Origin: CBDBGD01 sp965205235
GTDB lineage: Bacteria; Chloroflexota; Dehalococcoidia; Lucifugimonadales; UBA1127
Assembly (NCBI GenBank): GCA_965205235.1
Contig: CBDBGD010000007.1
Coordinates: forward strand, 62,001-126,000
Direction of reading: 5' to 3'
DNA length: 64,000 nt
How positions within the stretch are numbered: the stretch's first letter is position 1; every line of letters begins with the position of its first letter. Both the position numbers and the translations under genes were made by a program. This document shows positions 25,353-32,209 of this stretch, one piece after another. The notes beneath the pieces are model-generated. The model was not told the origin of the DNA. It did no database searches and saw only the letters and a list, made by a program, of their open reading frames with translations.

Positions 25353-25592
25353 CTAGCTGCCGTTGGCGTTGATGAGGGCGGCGATAATGGCAGTAGCGAC
25401 GCCGACACCAGTGAGGATTATGGTGACCGCTGTGGCAAGACCAAAGAACACCCAGCGAGTCGCACTTGCGATTGCGAGTGTTGTTTTGGTCTCGGATCGG
25501 CTAATTTCGCTCTTGAGGGCTCCGTGCTCATTGGCGTTCTGCACCGCAAAGTCCGAGAACCACTTTGGGACGGATTGCATGTCCTGAGCCAT
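25353..25592 (-). CDS. Small membrane protein inserted between grpE and dnaJ (79 aa)
   Basis: The 79-residue protein has a hydrophilic N-terminal half with a possible coiled-coil region (NEHGALKSEISRSETKTTLA), then one or two membrane segments (RWVFFGLATAVTIILTGVGVATAIIAALI). A GGAAGGTGGGG sequence directly precedes the ATG. The gene and its flanks (about 25250-25690) are visibly richer in A and T than the surrounding operon, which suggests acquisition or different selection. It occupies the place where dnaK normally stands. I do not recognise the family; N-coil plus C-terminal hairpin is reminiscent of small phage or haemolysin XhlA-like proteins. Confidence 0.6.
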   Translation of the reverse strand: MAQDMQSVPKWFSDFAVQNANEHGALKSEISRSETKTTLAIASATRWVFFGLATAVTIILTGVGVATAIIAALINANGS

Positions 25593-25714
25593 TCCCCACC
25601 TTCCCTTGACTCGATTCTCGCATATTCTTGGAGAGTGGGCAATTCTGCATTCCAGAATGATCGCTTGATTCGAAACTGCTCGCCGGCTAGGGCTTGCGAA
25701 TCACAGCCACCGCC

Positions 25715-26335
25715 CTACGCCGGCGGCGTCTCCCCACCCTCCACCTCCACCCCCGCGTCCGCCTCCGGCTGCGCAGCCTCCGACGTCTCCTCCGCGGCGG
25801 CGACAGGCGCGCCGCCCACCGTCACCATGGCCGGGCGGATGAGCCGCTTCTGCAGCGTGTAGCCCTTCTGCACTACGGAGACGACCATGCCCTCCTCCCC
25901 TTCGACCTGGGCGATGGCCTGGTGCACCAGCGGGTCGAAGGGCTGGCCCTGCGCGTCGACCTCCTCCAGGCCGTGGGCCTTCAGGATGGCCTCGAACTTC
26001 CGCAGGATGAGCCAGATGCCGTCCACCCACGTGAGCGACCGCAGCTCCGGCGATACGACGTACATGGCGCGTTCCAGGTCGTCCAGCACGGCGAGGAGGT
26101 CGGCCGCCAGGGTCGCCCGCGCGACGATGGCGAGCTCGGAGCGCTCCCGCTCCACCTGGCTGCGATAGTTCGAGAGGTCCGCCTGCGCCCGCTGCCAGTT
26201 GGCCAGCAGACGCTCGGCGCGCTCGGTCAGGGCGTCGATCTGCGCCTGGGGCGACTCAGCCGCGTCCTGCTCGGCGCCGGAGTCGGGGGCGACGGGCTGG
26301 TCCGCGCCGTCGGAGGTCGAGGGTCGCTCGTGCAT
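25715..26335 (-). CDS. grpE: Nucleotide exchange factor GrpE
   Basis: This 206-residue protein has a long acidic/helical N-terminal half with the coiled coil (about 30-110: AQIDALTERAERLLANWQRAQADLSNYR), the LDDLERAM segment and the C-terminal beta domain (FDPLVHQAIAQVEGEEG through VVQKGYTLQKRLIRPAMVTV). It releases ADP from DnaK. It starts 5 nt after the hrcA stop. The last ~35 residues are an acidic, low-complexity tail. Confidence 0.94.
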   Translation of the reverse strand: MHERPSTSDGADQPVAPDSGAEQDAAESPQAQIDALTERAERLLANWQRAQADLSNYRSQVERERSELAIVARATLAADLLAVLDDLERAMYVVSPELRSLTWVDGIWLILRKFEAILKAHGLEEVDAQGQPFDPLVHQAIAQVEGEEGMVVSVVQKGYTLQKRLIRPAMVTVGGAPVAAAEETSEAAQPEADAGVEVEGGETPPA

Positions 26336-26340
26336 GGCGC

Positions 26341-27375
26341 TTAGCCGGAGAGGCGAGAGCCCTGGACGCCCTCCAGCAGCTCTCCCAGCAGCGTCGAGAG
26401 GTACTGCACGCCGGACATGGCCCTGGGGTACTCCATGCGCGTGGGCCCCAGCACCGCCAGCGTGCCCGTCATGGCGCCCGCCGCGCCGTACTGGGCGACG
26501 ACCACGCTCATGGGCTTCAGCGCATCGTCATGGTTTTCGTGGCCGATGACCACCCGGAGCGCACCGGCCTCCGGCGCCTCCCGCAGCACCGCCTGCACGA
26601 GCCGCCGCTCTTCGAGCGCCTCGACCAGGACCCGGGCGCGGGGGATGGTGTCGAACTCGGGCTGGGCCAGCAGGTGCCGGAGCCCCTCCGTGAAGTAGTC
26701 CGATGCCAGCGACTGGTCCTCCACCTCCAGGGCGTGCAGCACCTCGCTCCGGAGCTGGCTCTCCACGGACGCCAGCTCCACCTGCTTGCTCTGGATCTCC
26801 CGCCGAGACGACCCGCCGAAGTAGGCGTTCAGCCTGTTGGCCATGCTGCCCAGGTCCTCCGGGTTCACCGGCTCCTGCAGGTGGACCAGCTCCTTGTGCA
26901 CCCGCGCCTCGCGCAGCACCACGATGAGCAGCACCAGCAGCTCTTCCAGGTAGACCAGCGCCAGGTGCCGCACCCGCGATTCCTGGGCTCTCGGCATCGT
27001 CACCACGGCCAGGTTCTTGGCCAGGTCGGACAGCACCTGCACCGCGACCCCCGTCCACGCCTCCGGGTCCCACGCCGCCTTGCCCATGCGCACCCGCAGG
27101 GCGCGCTGCAGCTCCGGGGGCAGCGGCGGAGGTTCCAGGAGCTGGACGCAGTAGCGGTACGCCTCGTCCGACGGGACGCCGCCCGCGGAGATGTGGGGGC
27201 GGCTGATGAGGCCCGCCTCCTCCAGCGCGGCCATCTCGTTGCGCACGGTGGCGGAGCTGAGCGGCAGACCGGCGCGTCGAAGCAGCGTCTCAGAGCTTAC
27301 GGGAGCAGCCGTTGTCACGTACTCCCCCACGATAAGCTGGAGGAGGGTCTCCTGGCGCGGCGTCAGCGTGGGCAT
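26341..27375 (-). CDS. hrcA: Heat-inducible transcription repressor HrcA
   Basis: This 344-residue protein has an N-terminal winged helix: TPRQETLLQLIVGEYVTTAAPVSSETLLRR, then SSATVRNEMAALEEAGLISRPHISAGGVPSDEAYR. The GAF-like effector domain follows, with a GGSSRREIQ segment and the C-terminal GPTRMEYPRAMSGVQYLSTLLGELL. It normally represses chaperone operons by binding CIRCE. Here it is the first gene of hrcA-grpE-orf-dnaJ-prmA, with a promoter and one CIRCE-like half-site upstream. Confidence 0.95.
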   Translation of the reverse strand: MPTLTPRQETLLQLIVGEYVTTAAPVSSETLLRRAGLPLSSATVRNEMAALEEAGLISRPHISAGGVPSDEAYRYCVQLLEPPPLPPELQRALRVRMGKAAWDPEAWTGVAVQVLSDLAKNLAVVTMPRAQESRVRHLALVYLEELLVLLIVVLREARVHKELVHLQEPVNPEDLGSMANRLNAYFGGSSRREIQSKQVELASVESQLRSEVLHALEVEDQSLASDYFTEGLRHLLAQPEFDTIPRARVLVEALEERRLVQAVLREAPEAGALRVVIGHENHDDALKPMSVVVAQYGAAGAMTGTLAVLGPTRMEYPRAMSGVQYLSTLLGELLEGVQGSRLSG

Positions 27376-27379
27376 GGCG

Positions 27380-27388
27380 TGAGCACTC
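27380..27388 (-). promoter_or_regulatory. CIRCE-like half-site upstream of hrcA
   Basis: On the minus strand GAGTGCTCA matches the right arm of CIRCE (GAGTGCTAA) in 8 of 9 positions. The left arm is not conserved. It lies 4 nt before the hrcA start codon. Confidence 0.3.
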
Positions 27389-27397
27389 CGTATTTGG

Positions 27398-27427
27398 AAA
27401 CTAGCATGGGCCCTTCTCCTATGTCAA
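27398..27427 (-). promoter_or_regulatory. Promoter of the hrcA operon (TTGACA / TAGTTT)
   Basis: TTGACA (27427-27422, minus strand) and TAGTTT (27403-27398) are separated by 18 nt, about 23 nt before hrcA. This is a sigma-70-type promoter placed so that the CIRCE-like half-site overlaps the transcript start. Confidence 0.5.
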
Positions 27428-27535
27428 CAGCCCCATACCCCATGTTTCAGCGACGCTGCTCCGCCGGCGCAGCGCCCACCCGGCCGCCCGATGGTGCTAT
27501 GATTCGCTCAGAGCAACAATCACGGAGGTCACGCC

Positions 27536-27919
27536 ATGGCATGGGGATATCGAGGCGGCGGGCGGTCCAGGTCGTCCTCTCGCGGCGGCCGCCGGCCCAA
27601 GGGACAGGTCCGCAGCGGCAAGTCGGTGCAGTACTCCATCACGTCGTCCGGCGGGCGCAAGAAGTATTACGGCGTCACCAACAACCCCTCGCGTCGCGCC
27701 GAGCAGCACCGGCGGTCCGGCAAGCTCGCGTCCGGCGACCGCTTTCGCGTCGAGACCAGGCCCGTGACCCGCAAGAAGGCCGAGCAGGTCGAAAGCGCCA
27801 AGCTCGCGTCCCACCGGCGCAGCCACCGCGGCCGGAACCCGGAGCACAACACCACCCGCAGCGGCCAGTTCGAGGGGCGACGAAGCGGCGGTGGCTTCCT
27901 GCGCTGGCTCTTGGGCTAG
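27536..27919 (+). CDS. Small basic GIY-YIG-like protein
   Basis: The 127-residue, very basic protein is rich in Arg, Ser and Gly. The segment YSITSSGGRKKYYGVTNNPSRRAEQHRRSGK resembles the first part of a GIY-YIG fold (a Tyr-containing strand, then YYGVTN, Arg, and His in AEQH). It is followed by RKKAEQVESAKLASHRRSHRGRNPEHN, which could supply the Glu and Asn of the active site. A GGAGG 6-7 nt upstream supports the ATG. It may be a small nuclease or nucleic-acid-binding protein. The match is short and the assignment tentative. It converges with the deacetylase gene. Confidence 0.55.
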   Translation: MAWGYRGGGRSRSSSRGGRRPKGQVRSGKSVQYSITSSGGRKKYYGVTNNPSRRAEQHRRSGKLASGDRFRVETRPVTRKKAEQVESAKLASHRRSHRGRNPEHNTTRSGQFEGRRSGGGFLRWLLG

Positions 27920-27925
27920 CCCGGC

Positions 27926-28837
27926 CTACCCCTGGGGCGGGCCGTCCGGGTACTGCTCCATCCACCACTGCGCGATGTCCCTGCGACGCGCAAACCAGAC
28001 GTTGGGCCGCGACAGCGCGTGGTCCAGGAACCGGTACAGTGCCATCGACTTCGCCGGCGTCCCCAGCGTGCGGCAGTGCAGCCCGATCGACATCATCTTG
28101 GGGTGCGTCGCCCCCTCCGAGTACAGCCGGTCGAACGCGTTCACCATGTTCTCGTACAGGTCGCTCGCCTTCGACATCCCGCCGCCCCGCCAGAAGCCGC
28201 CGTCGTTCACCTCCAGCGAGTAGGGGATGACCAGCCACTGCTTCCCGTTCACCGGCGTGTAGTAGGGCAGGTCGTCGTTGTAGGCGTTGCAGTCGTAGAG
28301 GAAGCCTCCGTCCTCCACCAGCAGCTCCCGCGTGTTCAGGCTGGGGCTTGAGCGGATGTACCAGCCCAGGGGCCGCTGGCCGGTCGTGCGGGTGATCGAC
28401 TCCACGCACATGCGGATGCGCTCCCTCTCCTGCTCCCGCGTCATGTCCCAGTAGTTCTCCCAGCGATAGCCGTGGCCCATGACCTCGTGGCCGCGGCGGG
28501 TCACCTCCTGTCCCACGGCGGGGTTGCGCTCCAGGGCCACGGCGCAGCCGTAGATCGTCGCCTTGACCCGGTACTCGTCCAGGATGTCCAGCAGCCGCCA
28601 GACACCGGCCCGGCTGCCGTACTCCACCATGGTCTCCTGCTGCAGGTCCCGCATGCCCTCCGGCAGGCCGGAGATGCCGCCCAGCGCCCCCTCTTGGTGC
28701 GGATAGCCGTCCACCGGCGACGCCTCGGAGCCTTCCTCGTAGTTCACCACCACCGACACGGCGATGCGCGCCCCGCCCGGCCACTCCACCCGCGGTCGCT
28801 TTGCCCCATAGCCCACAAAGTCCCGCTCCATGGTCAT
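27926..28837 (-). CDS. Polysaccharide-deacetylase-family hydrolase, PuuE/allantoinase-like
   Basis: 303 residues from ATG 28837 (GGGGG 7 nt upstream). The sequence VSVVVNYEEGSEASPVDG, then SRAGVWRLLDILDEYRVKATIYGCAVALERNPAV, GHEVMGHGYRWENY and GWYIRSSPSLNTRELLVEDGGFLYDCNAYNDDLPYY follow the PuuE/cyclic-imide hydrolase branch of the NodB fold. Members act on small ureides or imides rather than on polysaccharides. A PuuD-like membrane protein occurs at 10.6 kb but is not linked. The exact substrate cannot be read. Confidence 0.8.
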   Translation of the reverse strand: MTMERDFVGYGAKRPRVEWPGGARIAVSVVVNYEEGSEASPVDGYPHQEGALGGISGLPEGMRDLQQETMVEYGSRAGVWRLLDILDEYRVKATIYGCAVALERNPAVGQEVTRRGHEVMGHGYRWENYWDMTREQERERIRMCVESITRTTGQRPLGWYIRSSPSLNTRELLVEDGGFLYDCNAYNDDLPYYTPVNGKQWLVIPYSLEVNDGGFWRGGGMSKASDLYENMVNAFDRLYSEGATHPKMMSIGLHCRTLGTPAKSMALYRFLDHALSRPNVWFARRRDIAQWWMEQYPDGPPQG

Positions 28838-28867
28838 CGTCACGCCCCCTGTTCTTGGACTGCGCCC

Positions 28868-28873
28868 ATTATA
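28868..28873 (-). promoter_or_regulatory. -10 box TATAAT of the PuuE-like gene
   Basis: A consensus TATAAT on the minus strand, about 31 nt before the start codon. The -35 position falls in a dispersed repeat and has no consensus hexamer. Confidence 0.4.
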
Positions 28874-28879
28874 GCGAAT

Positions 28880-29670
28880 CATCCCCTCTCCCTCTGGGAG
28901 AGGGTTAGGGTGAGGGTCCCGCGTCGGGTGAGGGCGCGCCCCTCCGCCCCACATCGTCGTTCCTGCCCCCCACATCGTCGTTCCTGCGAAAGCAGGAACG
29001 ACGACCAATGCCCACACATCCCCGCGCCCCCGCTCACCCTGAGCCTGTCGAAGGGTCCCACGAACGACGGCGCGGGGGCCCATCCATCCCCTCTCCCTGC
29101 AGGGAGAGGGTTAGGGTGAGGGGGTCGGTTGCGGCGGGTCGACGGCGGGGCAACGAGCCGTTCGTGGTGACCCTGCCGAAGGGCGCCCCCGCCGACCCTC
29201 CCCTGCCATTCCGATTCCCTCCACCCCTTGTCATCCTGAGGAGCGAAGCCTCCACCCCTTTGTCATTCTGAGGAGCGAAGCGACGTGAGAATCTAAAGCC
29301 GCCCACTCGACACAACGCCCGCAGATCCCTCCACCCCACTCCCCTCGGAACGACACCAGGCGGGGTTTCGGACCGCAGCCGGACGCCACCCCCCGCTCGC
29401 CCTGACCCTGTCGAACCACGCTCACCCTGAGGCTCTCGAAGGGTGAGCCGGGGTGGGGACGTGGCAGGGTGAGGGGTATCCGGCGCCCCCCACATCGTCG
29501 TTCCCGCCCCCGAGCCGGAACCCAGGGGCCGGGTGATGCGGGCCCACCGTAGGGGCGGGTTTGCAACCCGCCCGCAGCGTCGGCTGACGCCACTCCCCGC
29601 TCATGGTGAGCCTGCCGAACTATCACCCTGAGCCCGTCGAAGGCTGAGCCCTCCAAAGGGCGCTCCGTCA
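28880..29670. repeat. Noncoding block of dispersed intergenic repeats
   Basis: About 790 bp without a supportable gene. It is a patchwork of repeat families: CCCTCTCCCT...AGGGAGAGGG (28885-28920 and 29088-29123), the TTCCTGC/GCAGGAA hairpin, CACCCTGAGCCTGTCGAAGGG (several copies, 29030-29060 and 29400-29650), GTCATTCTGAGGAGCGAAG (two near-copies, about 29230-29280) and GGGGCGGGTTTGCAACCCGCC (about 29553). Open frames across it are repeat translations, not genes. Confidence 0.7.
28975..29004. repeat. REP-like hairpin with GAAA tetraloop
   Basis: TCGTCGTTCCTGC and GCAGGAACGACGA form a perfect 13-bp stem around GAAA. The same core (GTTCCTGC-4 nt-GCAGGAAC) recurs at 60500-60519 and 63949-63968, and a GTTCCGGC variant at 63901-63922. 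Confidence 0.75.
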
Positions 29671-30951
29671 CTACCCGTCCGGCGAGAGGCTCACCGGCAT
29701 CTCCATGTAGTTGACCCCGTACCACAGCGTCGAGAACGCCTCCGTTAGCGGTGCCTTCAGCGCTCCTCGCCCCATCGGCGAGAAATACACGGCCCCCTCC
29801 CGAGTCTCATCCCGCTGCAGCTCCACGCCATGCAGGCAGTCCGACGGTCGCCCGTCCTCCCGTCCGAAGTCCTGTGGCGTCCACAGGTGCCCGATCACTC
29901 CGAACTCGTCTGGCGTTGTGCCAATCTGCAACAGGTCCTCATCGAAATGTCTCGCGTTTCGATATCTTGACGACACCCGCAACGGCAACCGCACCATGGC
30001 CTCCACTACGCACTCGGGCGCCCCCAACACAGTCACGTCCCACCACTCTTTGGCGTCGGGGATGGCCATCACCCTGATTACGTCGCCGATGTCCGCAGCC
30101 GACGCATCCCCCAGGTCCGCCCATTGGCTTCCCAGTCCCCGCAGACGGTCGTTAAAGCCATCTTTGTCCAGTCTGCGCTCCGGCACACCGTCATGGAATG
30201 GAATGCGCTCCGCAGGCTCGACAATCTTCCTCAGGTCTACGGTGATGACCGTCTCGCTGTCGTCCAGCCACGTCAGCTCCACAAAGCGCCGTCGCGGGAC
30301 CGTTTTCTGCTCCTCACTCTCCTCGGCCCTGAAGTATAGGTAGCCGTCGTAGGTGCCGCCTTCCACCAGGACCGGATCCTCGAACTCCGGTTCCCACTGA
30401 TTCTCATACTCCCTCTCCCACACTACCCGTTCGCCGGCGTCGTTCTTGGAGGTGCGCATCAACGCGGGATGGCTGCTGGCGCTGGAGCGCGCCCATCGGT
30501 GCACGATGCCCGTGTACCGCACCGGCACTCGCACCCGTTCGCGGTCTCCCTCGATTCGCTCGGGCTTCCCGAGCACTGTCACGGCGAACGGCGGCTCCTT
30601 CCAGGATGTTTGCAACACCACCGGTTCGCCAATGGCTACAAACTGTCCCTTCTCAACCTCCCCGTTGCCTGTCTCATCATCATCCTTGAAGAGGCCAAAG
30701 AAGCGCAGGACTAGGTACGGGACGGCAAAGAGGAGGGCCAGCGTGGTGAGCAATAACAGGTGGAGTTCCGGGGTCTCTCTTCCTCGAGACCAGGCGTACA
30801 GCGCTGACGCCAACTGAAACGGAAGCAGCGCGAAGAACTTGATCGAATATCCAAATGCCCTAAGCACGTCCAGGCTGCGGTGGGGGCCAAAGACCACAAC
30901 GATGACCAGTGCCGCGACAGCAGCAACCGCAACCATAGCCATCAGCAGCAC
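29671..30951 (-). CDS. Membrane-anchored protein of unknown function
   Basis: 426 residues from GTG 30951, with GGAGG 5-6 nt upstream. The N terminus has two to three hydrophobic segments (about 3-22, 35-50 and 66-85), then a long soluble part made mainly of strands. Two blocks share a pattern, FAVTVLGKPERIEGDRERVRVPVRY and WDVTVLGAPECVVEAMVRLPLRVSSRY, so the soluble part contains a duplicated DUF4352-like or similar beta domain. No catalytic motif is recognised. It is bordered by repeats on both sides and stands alone. I do not recognise the family. Confidence 0.7.
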   Translation of the reverse strand: MLLMAMVAVAAVAALVIVVVFGPHRSLDVLRAFGYSIKFFALLPFQLASALYAWSRGRETPELHLLLLTTLALLFAVPYLVLRFFGLFKDDDETGNGEVEKGQFVAIGEPVVLQTSWKEPPFAVTVLGKPERIEGDRERVRVPVRYTGIVHRWARSSASSHPALMRTSKNDAGERVVWEREYENQWEPEFEDPVLVEGGTYDGYLYFRAEESEEQKTVPRRRFVELTWLDDSETVITVDLRKIVEPAERIPFHDGVPERRLDKDGFNDRLRGLGSQWADLGDASAADIGDVIRVMAIPDAKEWWDVTVLGAPECVVEAMVRLPLRVSSRYRNARHFDEDLLQIGTTPDEFGVIGHLWTPQDFGREDGRPSDCLHGVELQRDETREGAVYFSPMGRGALKAPLTEAFSTLWYGVNYMEMPVSLSPDG

Positions 30952-31020
30952 CAAAACCTCCGTTCGCCTGGAATCCTATCACCACGCCGGAACTCACTCA
31001 ACACAGCGACACCGTCACCG

Positions 31021-31098
31021 CTCTCGCGTGCCATTCTCCCCTTCTCCCACACCCCCTCCATCCCCTACCATCCCCCCATGCCCACGCGCCCGCGCCCA
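31021..31098 (+). repeat. Direct repeat, left copy, flanking the toxin-antitoxin-like cassette
   Basis: 78-nt C-rich repeat that aligns without gaps with 31641-31718, at an offset of exactly 620 nt. The core 31051-31087 is identical at 36 of 37 positions. It lies about 75 nt upstream of the small gene pair. Confidence 0.7.
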
Positions 31099-31172
31099 CC
31101 CACGCCCGTTCGTGGTTCGCGGTGGGCTATGGTGGCCTCGATGCGGCAGACGGAATACAATGAACCGGCAAC

Positions 31173-31427
31173 ATGAAGACAACGCGCTACTTCGATGAGC
31201 AGGTGCGTCGCAAGAGGCCATATATTGAGCTCGCATGGTGCGCCCAGGTGGTCGCCTCGCCGCTCCATCGGGAGGAGCAAGTGGACGGACGCATACGCTT
31301 TTGGGGAGAGGTGCCCGTGCCGGGGAGCGCCGGGACCCGCTATCTGCGCGTCGTAACGCTGGAAGACGGCGAGACGATTCACAACGCCTTCTTTGATCGG
31401 CACTTCCAAATGGAGGAAGGGACATGA
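31173..31427 (+). CDS. Putative toxin-like partner of a DUF2283 protein (84 aa)
   Basis: This 84-residue protein starts MKTTRYFDEQVRRKRPYIEL and ends with RYLRVVTLEDGETIHNAFFDR. I recognise this as a small family repeatedly found directly before DUF2283 genes in Chloroflexota, Cyanobacteria and others. The WxxxV-Hx-RIRFW-RYLRVVTL-DGETIHNAF pattern resembles RelE/BrnT-like or DUF4258-type small toxins. It overlaps the next gene as ATGA. A TACAAT -10-like box (31156-31161) lies 11 nt before the ATG, so the leader is very short. Toxin activity is inference from architecture. Confidence 0.6.
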   Translation: MKTTRYFDEQVRRKRPYIELAWCAQVVASPLHREEQVDGRIRFWGEVPVPGSAGTRYLRVVTLEDGETIHNAFFDRHFQMEEGT

Positions 31428-31639
31428 AGCTGCACTACTATCCGGAGACGGACAGCCTCTACGTCGAGTTCAAGGCGCGGCCGGGAGCGGAGACCATCGA
31501 GGTCGCTGAGGGGCTCAACGTGGACATAGACGCCGACGGCCAGGTGGTTGGCTTCGACATCGACCACGCGTCAAAGCGCCTGGACCTGTCCACACTGGAG
31601 ACGGAGGCGCTCCCCCTTCACAGCATCAAGGCCGGCTAG
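31424..31639 (+). CDS. DUF2283 family protein, putative antitoxin
   Basis: 71 residues, MKLHYYPETDSLYVEFKARPGAET through NVDIDADGQVVGFDIDHAS, the complete DUF2283 pattern (YD-DSLYI-F, VDxDxxGxvvGiEI). DUF2283 proteins are small, lie next to small toxin-like genes and are widely regarded as candidate antitoxins. The ATG overlaps the stop of the upstream gene (ATGA), typical of a toxin-antitoxin operon. The stop is followed at once by the right copy of a 78-nt direct repeat. Confidence 0.75.
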   Translation: MKLHYYPETDSLYVEFKARPGAETIEVAEGLNVDIDADGQVVGFDIDHASKRLDLSTLETEALPLHSIKAG

Positions 31640-31640
31640 C

Positions 31641-31718
31641 CTCCCGCGTGCCACCCGCCCCTATCCCCCAACCCCCTCCATCCCCTACCATCACCCCATG
31701 CCCACGCACGCGCGCCCG
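31641..31718 (+). repeat. Direct repeat, right copy
   Basis: Second copy of the 78-nt repeat at 31021-31098, beginning one base after the stop codon of the DUF2283 gene. Together the two copies bracket the gene pair. Confidence 0.7.
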
Positions 31719-31751
31719 AGCACGAGTCCAGACCCGTCGACGGCCCCCACG

Positions 31752-32065
31752 CGCCCTGCCTGGAGGTTGTCTCACACCCCCCTTTTTCGCCCCCATTTCC
31801 CTATCTGGAGGTTGTTCCGCGGTTATTCCCATCGGCACTCGTCTCCTATCTGCGCCGCGCGGTTCCAACCCTCGCCTGCGAAACAACCCCCAACCTGCCA
31901 CCCCCTCCACGGTCGCCGGAGGAAAAGACGAGTCCAAGCTGCGCCCCATCCCCACGCGGAACAACCACAGATCAACCTCAAACCTGTTTCGGCCCTCCGC
32001 CGCGCGACCCCAGGCACGGAGGGGCCGGGAAAAAACGCGCAAAACGAATCGAATCGACTCGAATC
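31752..32065 (+). repeat. Long dispersed noncoding repeat, copy 1 (inverted relative to copy 2)
   Basis: About 314 bp, matching the reverse complement of 63411-63719 at roughly nine of ten positions by eye. Small indels shift all reading frames, so it does not code. It contains a conserved hairpin formed by GGCCCTCCG and CGGAGGGGCC, next to an A-run (T-run in the other orientation), and two spaced copies of TGGAGGTTGT near the left end. No transposase or terminal target duplication is seen. The 31640-32209 gap has no gene. Confidence 0.75.
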
Positions 32066-32209
32066 GCCCGGCCCCGCACGCCCCCCAGGCCCCCGGCCCA
32101 GCTTGACCACCCCCAGGGCCGCCCCTAGAATGGCCCAACCGCCAACCGCCCGAACACTGTGGCGCGTCCCCAGGGGGCGCTGCCCATACGGCCCACCCAG
32201 GAGGCGAAG

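Noticed and set aside
29034..29725. Open frames in the repeat island at 28.9-29.7 kb
   Set aside because: Translations consist of repeat-derived phrases such as PFDRLRVSG and RPYGGPASPG that recur with the repeats; no independent coding signal.
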